This document shows, in pieces, positions 17,039 to 25,051 of a DNA stretch of 64,000 nucleotides. Where the stretch lies: positions 8,432,001 to 8,496,000 of the forward strand of contig NZ_CP050975.2 of NCBI RefSeq assembly GCF_012273515.2. Reading direction: 5' to 3'. The translations under genes and the position numbers were made by a program. The notes beneath the pieces were generated by a model, which saw nothing but the letters and a program-made list of their open reading frames with translations, did no database searches and was not told the origin of the DNA. The number at the start of each line of letters is the position of its first letter. Position 1 is the stretch's first letter. The DNA is from Streptomyces sp. RPA4-2 (GTDB lineage: Bacteria; Actinomycetota; Actinomycetes; Streptomycetales; Streptomycetaceae).

Positions 17039-17533
17039 CTATTCCACGAAGTACGAGTCGTGCTTGTCGAAGAACGCGGCACGCTCCTCCTCCGAAGCGT
17101 GTGCCAGCTGTGACACCTGCTCGAAGTACTCCTCGCGCGGGGCGCCTGGGGTGAACAGGAGCAGCATGTCGGCCGGGGCGTCGGAGTCGTTCCGGAAGGC
17201 GTGCAGCCCGCCCTGGGGCACGTGCAGGAAGTCTCCCTTGCGCGCGTCGACCCACTGCACGCCGTCGAACACGCGCACTGTGCCGTCCAGGATGTAGAAC
17301 GACTCCGAGATCCGCTTGTGGAAATGGGTCTTGGGGCCGCCCGCCCGGGGCCGCATCTCGACCCGGTACAGCCCGAACTCACCCCGTGTGGTGCCGGTGG
17401 TCGCCAGATAGTGGGTGGCGTCTTTCCCGGTGCCGCTCTCGCCGATGGCCGGGGGTGTGGTGGCGGGGCGGAAGACGGCGCTGACCTCACCGTCCTCACC
17501 CCAGTACTTCTGCTCCGGGTACGGGTACGACAT
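17039..17533 (-). CDS. Cupin-domain protein (164 aa)
   Basis: A single-domain cupin. Motif 1 is THFHKRISESFYILDGTVRV, which keeps two His and the Glu; motif 2 is GDFLHVPQGGLHAFRN with the final His. It therefore has a complete 3-His/1-Glu metal site. The tail (EEYFEQVSQLAHASEEERAA) is helical and acidic. Start ATG 17533, with AGGA nearby. Proteins of this type are common small cupins of unknown substrate in Streptomyces. It has an ECF41-type promoter (17610-17636) whose spacer is a perfect inverted repeat, and it is convergent with the other cupin. Confidence 0.82.
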   Translation of the reverse strand: MSYPYPEQKYWGEDGEVSAVFRPATTPPAIGESGTGKDATHYLATTGTTRGEFGLYRVEMRPRAGGPKTHFHKRISESFYILDGTVRVFDGVQWVDARKGDFLHVPQGGLHAFRNDSDAPADMLLLFTPGAPREEYFEQVSQLAHASEEERAAFFDKHDSYFVE

Positions 17534-17609
17534 GTCTGCATCCTTTCCTAGGTCGGCGTGTTGTGGTGCGCCGACGCGGACCGCGGGACAGCGGTCCTCT
17601 CAACAACGA

Positions 17610-17636
17610 GACCGGTGGGCTCCCACCGGTGTGACA
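17610..17636 (-). promoter_or_regulatory. ECF41-type promoter with palindromic spacer (cupin 2)
   Basis: Minus strand TGTCACA (17636-17630), N16, GGTC (17613-17610). The spacer contains ACCGGTGGG-CT-CCCACCGGT (17611-17630), a perfect 9-2-9 inverted repeat that could be an operator or a cruciform. The leader to ATG 17533 is about 70 nt. Confidence 0.7.
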
Positions 17637-17656
17637 GCCGGGGCCCCGGCCGGGTG

Positions 17657-19192
17657 TCATTCGACGGCTTGGTGACGGCTGAAGCGGGACACCAGGGGCG
17701 GCTCCATCAGCCAGCCGTGCGTCCGCCCGTGCGGCGGATGAGCAGCCGCTGCGGTCTGCCGTAGCATGCCGAAGGCGACCGACGCACCGACGGCCAGCAG
17801 GCCCGCGCACAGCGGCATGGCCCGGCTGAACGATGCGTCGAAGGCCGCGTCCGACCGGTAGGCGTCCGGTCCCATCCCGACCAGCAGCGGCAGCGCCGCC
17901 ACGGACACCAGCCCGGCCGCCCGCGCCGCGGCGTTGTTGATGCCGCTGGCCAGCCCGGCGTTCGAGGCGTCCACCGAGGACAGCAGGGTCACGGTCAGCG
18001 GAGCGACCATGATGACCATGCCGGCCCCCATCACCAGCTGAGCAGGGAGGACGTCCCGCAGGTAGGAGGCTCCCGGACCAACCCGCAGCATCATGAGCAT
18101 GCCCGCTCCGCACACCAGCGGCCCGACGGTGAGCGGAGTTCGCGGACCCAGCCGCTGCGCGAGCATCCCGGAGTGGGATGAGAACAGCAGCATCAGCACG
18201 GTGTTGGGCAGCATGGCCGCTCCGGCCGCCAGCGCTGAGTATCCGACGACGATCTGCAGTTGCAGAGCGGTCAGGAAGAAGTACCCGCCCGTGCCCGCAT
18301 AGACGCACAGGGTGATCAGGTTGACGGCGGTGAACTGCCGGGACGAGAAGATCGCCGGCGGCATCATCGGGTTAATGCTGCGCCGCTCCACGCGGAGGAA
18401 CGCTGCGCCCGCCACGACGCCGCCGGCGGCCGCGGCCATGACCACCGGACCGCCGGCGCGTGCCTCGGTCAGCGCGTACGTGACCAGGGCGAGCGCCAGA
18501 GCGCCCAGAACGGCGCCGGGTATGTCGAAGCCGAGTCCCCGTCGGGGCCCCGCGCAGGCCGTGCCGACCGCGTCCTCTGGGGTCGTGCCCACGGACTCCG
18601 GGACGTGGCGCAGCGCGACGGGAACGCACACCAGCGCCGGGAGGATGCTCAGCAGGAAGGTCCAACGCCAGCCGGGGCCGTCCACCAGCCACCCGCCGAG
18701 GAACGGCCCGAGGGCGGCGCCGATACCGCCGAAGCCCGACCACAGGCCGATCGCGCGAGGCCGGTCGTCCGGGTGGAAGGAGGCCTCGATGATCGCCAGT
18801 GAGCCGGGGGTCAGCAGAGCACCGCCGACACCCTGCAGGGCCCGGGCGGCGATCAGTGTGGCGGTGTCCGGGGCCAGGCCACACAGCAGGGAGGACAGCG
18901 CGAACCACACGGTGCCCAGGACGAAGACGCGGCGGCGCCCGAAACGGTCGCCCAGGGAGCCGCCCACCAGGATCAGGCCCGCCAGGGTCAGCATGTAGCC
19001 GTTCACCGTCCATTGGAGGACGGCGAGGTCGGCGTCGAAGTCGTCGCCGATCTGCGGCAGCGCGACGTTGGTGACGGTCGAGCCGAGCAGCACGACGCTG
19101 GATCCCAGGACGGTGGCCAGCAGGGTCCACCGTCCACGGGCACTGGCGAGGCGGAGGGAGGCGGGGCCCTCCGGAGCGGGAGAGAGATTCAT
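17657..19192 (-). CDS. MFS drug-efflux transporter, DHA2 (14-TM) type
   Basis: A 511-aa multidrug:H+ antiporter of the EmrB/QacA class. Motif A is GGSLGDRFGRRRVF (residues about 77-90), motif C region GFGGIGAALGPFLGGWLVD (about 152-170) and there are roughly 14 hydrophobic helices. The N-terminal LGSSVVLLGSTVTNVALPQI is typical of DHA2 helix 1. Its ATG overlaps the stop of the upstream hydrolase gene by 4 bp (ATGA), so the two are translationally coupled. The hydrolase-pump pair suggests inactivation and export of a toxic compound. Substrate unknown. No ECF41-type promoter is seen for this unit. Confidence 0.9.
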   Translation of the reverse strand: MNLSPAPEGPASLRLASARGRWTLLATVLGSSVVLLGSTVTNVALPQIGDDFDADLAVLQWTVNGYMLTLAGLILVGGSLGDRFGRRRVFVLGTVWFALSSLLCGLAPDTATLIAARALQGVGGALLTPGSLAIIEASFHPDDRPRAIGLWSGFGGIGAALGPFLGGWLVDGPGWRWTFLLSILPALVCVPVALRHVPESVGTTPEDAVGTACAGPRRGLGFDIPGAVLGALALALVTYALTEARAGGPVVMAAAAGGVVAGAAFLRVERRSINPMMPPAIFSSRQFTAVNLITLCVYAGTGGYFFLTALQLQIVVGYSALAAGAAMLPNTVLMLLFSSHSGMLAQRLGPRTPLTVGPLVCGAGMLMMLRVGPGASYLRDVLPAQLVMGAGMVIMVAPLTVTLLSSVDASNAGLASGINNAAARAAGLVSVAALPLLVGMGPDAYRSDAAFDASFSRAMPLCAGLLAVGASVAFGMLRQTAAAAHPPHGRTHGWLMEPPLVSRFSRHQAVE

Positions 19193-20154
19193 GTCGTGTC
19201 CTGGCGCCGTCCGGCGAGGCGGTCGTGGCTCGCGTTCTCCTGCCGCAGGACGCGCACGTCGCGTACGGCTGCCGCGAACGCCTCGGGGCGCTCCTGCGGG
19301 AGGTTGTGGCCGGCGCCCGCCACCTTGCGGTGGAGCCGGGGGCCGGTGAAGTGACGGGCGGTCGGGGAGCCGTCCGTGGCGGGGAAGTTGCCGTCGACCG
19401 TGCCGTCGAGAGTGACGGCGGGAACCGTGATCGCGGGCAGCTCGGCGAGTCGTGCCTCAAGGCCGGCGTATGCCTCGGCGCCCGGCGCGAAACCGAGCCG
19501 GTGCCGGTACGAATGGAGCACGATGTCGGTGTAGTCGGGATTGGCGAAGGCCTGCGCGGCCCGCTCTAGATCGTGATCGCTGAACTGCCACTCGGGGGAG
19601 TTCCGCCGCCAGATCACCCGCGCGACCCCCTGGGGATCGCCGGCCAGACCGGCCCTGCCCCGCTCGGTGAGGAAGTAGAAGAAGTACCAGAAGCCCGCCT
19701 CCAGTTCGGGCGCGAGGGGCTTGGCCGCCGCACCGATGTCCTGGATGAGGTAGCTGTTGACCGAGACCAGGCCGAGGACGCGCTCGGGCCACAGGGCCGC
19801 GGCGACGTTGGCGGCTCGCCCGCCCCAGTCATATCCGGCGAGGTAGGCCCGCTCCACGCCCAGGGCGTCCATGAAGGCGACGGTGTCGGCGCCCAGGGCG
19901 GCCTGTTGACCCGAGCGCGGAGTCGATCCGGAAAGGAACCTGGTGGGCCCATGGCCGCGCAGACAGGGGACGACGACCCGGAACCCGCTGTCCGCGAGCA
20001 GCGGGGCCACGTCCACGTAGCTGTGGATGTCGTAGGGGAAACCGTGCAGGAGCAGCACGGTGTCGTTCTCCGCGGAGCCCGTCTCGTAATAGGCGACTTC
20101 CAGTACGTCGGTGCTCACTCGTCGGAGAGGGGCGAGTACGTGGCGTTCTGACAT
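19189..20154 (-). CDS. Alpha/beta hydrolase with Asp nucleophile (epoxide-hydrolase-like)
   Basis: A 321-aa hydrolase. The oxyanion/HG segment is VLLLHGFPYDIHSYVDVAP, the nucleophile elbow is YLAGYDWGGRAANVAAAL with Asp rather than Ser, and the catalytic His sits in VAGAGHNLPQERPEA. Asp in GYDWGG is the mark of epoxide hydrolases and haloalkane dehalogenases. The start is ATG 20154 (MSERHVLAPLRR); the longer frame upstream is arginine-rich and non-coding. It is the first gene of a two-gene unit with the MFS pump. Probable role: detoxification of an electrophile. Substrate unknown. Confidence 0.85.
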   Translation of the reverse strand: MSERHVLAPLRRVSTDVLEVAYYETGSAENDTVLLLHGFPYDIHSYVDVAPLLADSGFRVVVPCLRGHGPTRFLSGSTPRSGQQAALGADTVAFMDALGVERAYLAGYDWGGRAANVAAALWPERVLGLVSVNSYLIQDIGAAAKPLAPELEAGFWYFFYFLTERGRAGLAGDPQGVARVIWRRNSPEWQFSDHDLERAAQAFANPDYTDIVLHSYRHRLGFAPGAEAYAGLEARLAELPAITVPAVTLDGTVDGNFPATDGSPTARHFTGPRLHRKVAGAGHNLPQERPEAFAAAVRDVRVLRQENASHDRLAGRRQDTT

Positions 20155-20262
20155 GAGAGTCCTCTGGAATCCGTTGCCCATGGGGCTAGCCACACTTCGC
20201 CGGGACGTGGGGTCGCCCGGATGACGACGGCCGTCGTTCCGCGTGCGATGTGGCCGGGCGAC

Positions 20263-20300
20263 GGACGGTCCAGGTCCGGTCGGCCGGACCTGGACCGTCC
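20263..20300. terminator. Perfect 17-bp hairpin after the CMD gene
   Basis: GGACGGTCCAGGTCCGG (20263-20279) pairs perfectly with 20284-20300 around a TCGG loop, starting 3 bp past the stop of the AhpD-like gene. No gene on the plus strand ends here. Confidence 0.75.
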
Positions 20301-20303
20301 GGC

Positions 20304-20774
20304 TCAGCCGAACATGCCCGGCTGGTAGCCGCCGGCGGGCTGCCGGTTGATGACGTTGATGCGGTTGTAGGCGTTGATGACGGCGATCAGGGAGATCAGT
20401 GCGGCGAGCTGGTCGTCGTCGTAGTGCTTCGCGGCGTTCGCCCATGCCTCGTCCGACACGCCGTCCGAGCCGTCCGCGATGCGGGTGCCCTGCTCGGCCG
20501 GCTCCAGCGCCGCGCGCTCTTCGTCGGTGAAGACCGTGGCCTCGCGCCACACGGCCACCAGGTTCAGACGCTGCTGTTCCTCACCCGCGGCGAGGGCGTC
20601 CTTGGTGTGCATGTCGGTGCAGAAACCGCAGCCGTTGATCTGGCTGGCACGGATCTTCACCAGCTCCTGAGTGGTGACCGGAAGGGCCCCGTGCACCGCC
20701 GCGCCGGCTGAGTTCAGGTGCTTAATGACCTTGGCGGCAAGGGCGTTGCCGAAGTAGTTGATACGCGCGTCCAT
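20304..20774 (-). CDS. AhpD-like carboxymuconolactone decarboxylase family protein
   Basis: A 156-aa alkylhydroperoxidase-like protein. The redox motif is CGFCTDMHTKDA (CxxCxxxH, residues about 49-60), intact for thiol peroxidase-type chemistry, followed by ERAALEPAEQGTRI and the conserved tail AVINAYNRINV. The start is ATG 20774 behind AGGAG; the longer frame includes the promoter. CMD proteins are the archetypal targets of ECF41 sigma factors, and a perfect ECF41-type promoter sits at 20812-20838. Probable role: peroxide or organic-radical detoxification in the cytoplasm. Confidence 0.9.
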   Translation of the reverse strand: MDARINYFGNALAAKVIKHLNSAGAAVHGALPVTTQELVKIRASQINGCGFCTDMHTKDALAAGEEQQRLNLVAVWREATVFTDEERAALEPAEQGTRIADGSDGVSDEAWANAAKHYDDDQLAALISLIAVINAYNRINVINRQPAGGYQPGMFG

Positions 20775-21082
20775 GATGGATCTCCTCAGGACGGAACGGT
20801 TACAGCCCCCTGACCGGGAGCACCCTGGATCTGTGACATCGTGTGTCGCCGACGCCCCTCCCGTCGGACCGGGCCGCCCTCTGGACCGGCGCGACGCACC
20901 GACATGGAACACCGTGTGACGACAACTTGTGGTCACACCTCGCTTTCAGGTGCCGCCCCCGGCACAGTCGATAACATCGAGCGAACGGGTGAGGGCCGTC
21001 GGCCCGAGCAACCGCGGTCTCGCCGGGGTCTGCGGACACCGGACACGGCGAGCCCGCCATCAGCGAACTCAAGGTGATCACC
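20775..21082. other. Divergent intergenic region (CMD / DUF427)
   Basis: Contains the CMD promoter and, at 20931-20937, a GGTCACA partial -35-like sequence without a matching -10. I see no separate gene and no clear promoter for the DUF427 gene. Confidence 0.5.
20812..20838 (-). promoter_or_regulatory. ECF41-type promoter for the AhpD-like gene
   Basis: Minus strand TGTCACA (20838-20832), N16, GGTC (20815-20812), 38 bp before the start codon. Promoter and target class both fit the known ECF41 pattern. Confidence 0.75.
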
Positions 21083-21871
21083 ATGGCAACCGAAAATGTC
21101 TTGCACCCAAGCCTGATCGTCCCGATCGGGCACGTCGAACCCGTTCCCCGCCGCATCCGGGGAATGATCGGCGGACGTGTCGTCTTCGACACCCGCCGCG
21201 CGCTGTACGTGTGGGAATGGCAGGCCTATCCCCAGTTCAGCATTCCGGTCGAGGACATGGTGGACGGTGTGCTCCACGACGACAAGCACACGGAGCAACT
21301 CGGTGCCGGCCCCGCGCACCGGCACACCCTGCGGGTCGGGCCGGAGGTCCGCGCGGGTTCGGCGTGGGTCTGGGGGGACGGCGCCCCGAGAGCCCTGCAC
21401 GACACCGTGCGCTTCGACTGGGAGGCGCTGGACTCCTGGTTCGAGGAGGAGGAGCCGGTCTTCGTTCACCCCCGGAGCCCCTACTCCCGCGTGGACGCCC
21501 TGCGTTCCGGCAGCAGCGTCCGAGTCGAGCTCGACGGTGTCGTGCTGGCGGAGGCCCCCGATTGCGTGAAGCTGTTCGAGACCGGCCTGCCGACCCGCTA
21601 CTACCTCGACCGCACGACCGTCGACTGGACCCGGTTGCGGCATTCGGACACGGTGACCCGATGCCCGTACAAGGGGACGACGAGCAGCTACTGGTCGTTC
21701 GACAGCGGCACCGCCTCCCACGAGGACATCGCCTGGACGTACGACTTCCCGACCATCCACGCCAACCGCATCGCCGGGCTGACCGCGTTCTACAACGAGC
21801 ACGTCGATCTGTACGTCGACGGCTTCCTGCTGCCGAAGCCCGCCGACCCCGTCCAGGTGGTCTCTGACTGA
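21083..21871 (+). CDS. DUF427 domain protein (two copies)
   Basis: A 262-aa soluble protein made of two DUF427 (beta-tent) units: residues about 25-120 (RRIRGMIGGRVVFDTRRALYVW) and about 145-255 (SVRVELDGVVLAEAPDCVKL, with LPTRYYLDRTTVDW and CPYKGTTSSYWSF). The second unit carries the best-conserved signature RCPYKG(T/D)xxY. The start is ATG 21083 with AAGGTG upstream. The biochemical role of DUF427 is unknown; it is frequent in actinobacteria near redox genes. It stands alone between the CMD and hydrolase genes. Confidence 0.85.
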   Translation: MATENVLHPSLIVPIGHVEPVPRRIRGMIGGRVVFDTRRALYVWEWQAYPQFSIPVEDMVDGVLHDDKHTEQLGAGPAHRHTLRVGPEVRAGSAWVWGDGAPRALHDTVRFDWEALDSWFEEEEPVFVHPRSPYSRVDALRSGSSVRVELDGVVLAEAPDCVKLFETGLPTRYYLDRTTVDWTRLRHSDTVTRCPYKGTTSSYWSFDSGTASHEDIAWTYDFPTIHANRIAGLTAFYNEHVDLYVDGFLLPKPADPVQVVSD

Positions 21872-21959
21872 CGACTCCGGATCGGCGGCTCGGGCCGGCG
21901 CGGACTCTGTCTGAGAAGGCCGTGGCCGGTGAGTTATTACCGTGCCGATTTCCCCGGCG

Positions 21960-21986
21960 CGTCACACATCGACTCCCGGCCCGGTC
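21960..21986 (+). promoter_or_regulatory. ECF41-type promoter (CGTCACA-N16-GGTC)
   Basis: CGTCACA (21960-21966), 16-nt spacer, GGTC (21983-21986), 49 bp before the GTG start of the HSL-type hydrolase. One mismatch in the -35. Confidence 0.6.
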
Positions 21987-22034
21987 TCATGAGGTGGAAA
22001 GCACCAAAACCCACCACCTCACAAGGAGCATGCC

Positions 22035-22985
22035 GTGAGTGAGATCATTCTCGAGCCCGCCGCACAGGAATTCGCCGACGCGACCGCCAAGCCGCCGCTG
22101 CTGTACGAACTCGGTGTCGAGGGTGCGCGCAAACTGCTCGACGACGTCCAGTCCGGGCCCGTCGAGAAGCTCGACGTGGACGAGAAGTGGATCACTGTCC
22201 CGGCCCGGGTCGGCGACGTGCGGGTGCGCATCATCAAGCCCGTCGGCAGCACCGGTGTCCTGCCTGTGATCCTCTACGTGCACGGCGGCGGCTGGATCCT
22301 GGGCAACGCCGGCACCCACGACCGTCTGGTGCGTGAACTGGCCGTGGGCGCGGAGTCGGCCCTGGTCTTCGTCGAGTACGACCGCTCCCCGGAGGCGAAG
22401 TACCCGGTCGCCATCGAGCAGGCGTACGCCACTGCCCAGTGGGTCACCACCAAGGGCTCCGAAGAAGGCCTGGACGGCTCCCGTATGGTCGTCGCCGGTG
22501 ACTCCGTCGGCGGCAACATGAGCGCCGCCCTGACGCACCTGGCCAAGCAACGCGGCGACGTGACCTTCCGGCACCAGTCGCTGTACTACCCCGTCACCGA
22601 CGCGGGCCAGGACACCGAGAGCTACCGGACCTTCGCCCACGGGCCGCACCTGACCGCGAAGGCCATGGAGTGGTTCTGGAACGCCTACACCACCGACCCG
22701 GCGGAGCGGAACCAGATCACGGCCTCCCCGCTGCGCGCCACCCTGGAAGACCTCCAGGGGCTGCCGCCGGCGTTCGTCGCGGTCGACGAGAACGACGTCC
22801 TGCGCGACGAGGGCGAAGCCTACGCCCGCAAGTTGATCCGGGCCGGCGTGCCGACCACCAGCGTCCGCTACAACGCCAGCCTGCACGACTTCATGATGCT
22901 GAATCCGGTTCGCGGAACTCAGGCCTCCACCGCGGCAATCGAGCAGGCCATCCACGTCCTGCGTGAGGCTCTCGGCACCGACTGA
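22035..22985 (+). CDS. Alpha/beta hydrolase, hormone-sensitive-lipase type
   Basis: A 316-aa esterase/lipase. The HGGG oxyanion motif is VILYVHGGGWILGNAGTHDR (residues about 77-96), the nucleophile elbow is VVAGDSVGGNMSAAL (GDSxGG) and the acid/His are in DENDVLRDEGEAYA and SLHDFMMLNPV. This combination defines the HSL family. The GTG start at 22035 is preceded by AAGGAG at ideal spacing. The gene is monocistronic with an ECF41-type promoter at 21960. Probable substrates are short or medium acyl esters; nothing narrows this further. Confidence 0.88.
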   Translation: MSEIILEPAAQEFADATAKPPLLYELGVEGARKLLDDVQSGPVEKLDVDEKWITVPARVGDVRVRIIKPVGSTGVLPVILYVHGGGWILGNAGTHDRLVRELAVGAESALVFVEYDRSPEAKYPVAIEQAYATAQWVTTKGSEEGLDGSRMVVAGDSVGGNMSAALTHLAKQRGDVTFRHQSLYYPVTDAGQDTESYRTFAHGPHLTAKAMEWFWNAYTTDPAERNQITASPLRATLEDLQGLPPAFVAVDENDVLRDEGEAYARKLIRAGVPTTSVRYNASLHDFMMLNPVRGTQASTAAIEQAIHVLREALGTD

Positions 22986-23507
22986 TCCCTCGCGCGGTGC
23001 AATTCCGCGAAGAAAACAAGGTTTACCGGCAGTGATAACCGGCGGACGCGACGCCGTGAGATCCGGTGGAATTCGGCATGCAGAATTCGGTTCCGGAATC
23101 CGGTCTGTCCGCCGGCGCCGAGAGCCGCAACACCCCGCGATGGCACAGCTGCACGCCGGATGACGCGCGAATGCCACCGGCACGACGGAAGACATCGTTC
23201 AGGACCTGAGGGCTGTCCCGTAATCCCCGGCGGGCGCACGACGACAGCTACGGCACCTCGCCGCGTTGTCGGATCGCCCGAATACGCCTAGCGGGACGGC
23301 AGCCGTTCACCAGCGGAGTCGATCACCACGCCATGGTGATGTCCGTCTTCCCATCGGCGGTCGAGTCGTCGCGGGGGCTCCGGGCGGCCAGCCCTCACCA
23401 GCCGTCCCACGGCGCAGCCATGACAGCCATACCCGGAGCCCCTGGGTCCCGCTGATCTCACGAACAGCCAGTTCGAACCCAACCAACAAGAAAGCAGGGC
23501 CACTCCC
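22986..23507. other. Gene-free spacer holding a truncated MITE
   Basis: 520 bp without a supported gene. It includes the MITE fragment 23209-23288 and a small dyad ATCACC-acgccat-GGTGAT (about 23324-23342). I could not find a convincing ECF41-type promoter for the hydrolase at 23508. Confidence 0.55.
23209..23288 (-). repeat. Truncated copy of the 162-bp MITE
   Basis: Starts with the same terminal sequence AGGGCTGTCCCGTAATCCCC and runs 80 bp, nearly identical to the reverse orientation of the element at 27868-28029. It stops at AATACGCC where the complete copy continues. The other inverted repeat is absent, so it cannot move by itself. Confidence 0.8.
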
Positions 23508-24227
23508 ATGAGTGCGCAGAAGCCGACCATCGTCCTCGTCCACGGCGCGTTCGCGGACTCCTCCAGCTGGAACGGCGTCGTCGACAAGCTCCAGTCCCAC
23601 GGCTACCCGGTGGTGGCCGCGAGCAATCCGCTGCGCGGACTGGCCGGAGACAGCGAGTACGTCAGACAACTCGTGGCCTCCATCGACGGCCCCGTGGTCC
23701 TGGCCGGCCACTCCTACGGCGGCTCGGTCATCAGCAACGCCGCGAAGGGACTCGACAACGTCAAGGCACTCGTCTTCGTCGCGGGCTTCCTGCCGGACGA
23801 AGGCGAGAGCGCGGTCACTCTGTCCGGCAAGTTCCCGGGCAGCACCCTAGGGGAGACGCTCCACCCGGTGCCGATCACCCTGCCCGACGGAAGCCAGGTC
23901 GCGGATCTCTACATCGAGAAGAGCAAGTTCCACCAGCAGTTCGCCGCCGACGTCCCCGAGGAGACCACGGCGGTCATGGCCGCCACCCAGCGACCCGTCG
24001 CCGACGCCGCCCTGGCGGAGGGCGCCTCCGCCCCGGCGTGGAAGGACGTCCCCTCCTGGGTTCTCGTGGCCATCGAGGACCGGAACATCCCCGCGCAGGC
24101 TCAGACCTTCATGGCCGAGCGAGCGCAGGCCACGGTGGTGACCGTGTCCGCCTCCCACGCGGTCAGCGTCTCGCGTCCCGGTGAGGTCGCGCGCCTGATC
24201 AACGAGGCCGCGCAGGCGACCGGCTGA
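23508..24227 (+). CDS. Cytoplasmic alpha/beta hydrolase, paralog of the secreted one
   Basis: A 239-aa alpha/beta hydrolase beginning MSAQKPTIVLVHGAFADSSS, with nucleophile elbow VLAGHSYGGSVISNAA and C-terminal SASHAVSVSRP. It aligns end to end with the mature part of the secreted enzyme at 10108 (shared blocks include GESAV-LSGKFPGSTLGE and QFAADVP) but has no signal peptide. The start ATG 23508 is preceded by GAAAGCAGGG. One gene probably arose from the other with gain or loss of the export signal. Substrate unknown. It stands alone, with a truncated MITE upstream. Confidence 0.87.
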   Translation: MSAQKPTIVLVHGAFADSSSWNGVVDKLQSHGYPVVAASNPLRGLAGDSEYVRQLVASIDGPVVLAGHSYGGSVISNAAKGLDNVKALVFVAGFLPDEGESAVTLSGKFPGSTLGETLHPVPITLPDGSQVADLYIEKSKFHQQFAADVPEETTAVMAATQRPVADAALAEGASAPAWKDVPSWVLVAIEDRNIPAQAQTFMAERAQATVVTVSASHAVSVSRPGEVARLINEAAQATG

Positions 24228-24411
24228 GCGACCGGTGCTCAGCGCGTCGGCCGTCGGGTCGCCGATCGGATGAGCGGCCGGCAACCCGACTGCGTCGCCG
24301 CGACCCGGCGGGTCGCGGCGACCCACCCGCGCGGCGACGCACGAGTCGTCGCGCGACCCACCCAATCGGTCCGGGTCCCGATCGCCGGGCCGCCGACTCT
24401 GGGAGCGAATC

Positions 24412-24753
24412 ATGAACACGAACGAACAGGCCGCTCGTGGGCTGGTCGACATTGAGGCTTACCTGTACCGGGCGGCTCATCTCGGTGCCGCTCGCCAGCG
24501 CGTGGCCGCCTTCACCGCGCGGACGGACGGGCTGACCCATGAGCAGCGGAGGGCCATCGAGCTGTGGTACCTCGACGAGCAGGTGGGGGTGGCCCGCATG
24601 GTGACGGACCACATCGCCGACAGCGTCGGCGCGACAGAGGCGGCGAACCGCATCCGGTTCAGGCGATGGCTGCGCGGGACACTGATCTCCATGGTCGTGA
24701 TCACGATGGTGACGTTCGTGTGCACGGCAATGGTCGTGGGATCGGTGACCTGA
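24412..24753 (+). CDS. Small membrane-anchored hypothetical protein
   Basis: A 113-aa protein I do not recognise. Residues 1-80 are helical and charged (RGLVDIEAYLYRAAHLGAAR, RRAIELWYLDEQVGVARM). Residues about 88-108 form a single hydrophobic helix (LISMVVITMVTFVCTAMVVG), giving a C-tail-anchored topology. The ATG at 24412 is supported by codon bias throughout, though the Shine-Dalgarno (GGGAG) is modest. It lies between the hydrolase and the LAL regulator genes with no obvious operon partner. Confidence 0.6.
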   Translation: MNTNEQAARGLVDIEAYLYRAAHLGAARQRVAAFTARTDGLTHEQRRAIELWYLDEQVGVARMVTDHIADSVGATEAANRIRFRRWLRGTLISMVVITMVTFVCTAMVVGSVT

Positions 24754-25051
24754 TCCACCGACGCCTCACCGGTCGTCGCGCCGGTCTCCGACAGAGGCTT
24801 TCGGCCACGTGGGCCCGGGCCTGGCCGTGGGTGCCCAACGGAGTCACCATGGCTCGTCCCACCCGGTCGCCGCGCCGCTCGGCGAGCGCTGCCGAGGTCA
24901 GGACGAGGAGGGGGGAAACGGATGGCGACGGGCCGGAGGGAACGTGACCGGATCGCGTAGTCCCGGACGATGTCGCGGATCGGGGAGCCACGAGTTCAGG
25001 ACAACCCTGCGGACGTCGGACGCCGGGTATCGTGGCGGCGGGGAGGCTGAC

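Noticed and set aside
23318..23348. Possible ECF41-type promoter before the hydrolase at 23508 (GATCACC-N16-CGTC)
   Set aside because: Only four of seven -35 bases match; chance similarity is likely.
24412..24753. Search for an ECF41 sigma factor or anti-sigma gene in the window
   Set aside because: No protein has sigma region 2/4 motifs or the SnoaL-like ECF41 extension. The small tail-anchored protein here and the NTF2-like protein at 37593 are not sigma factors.
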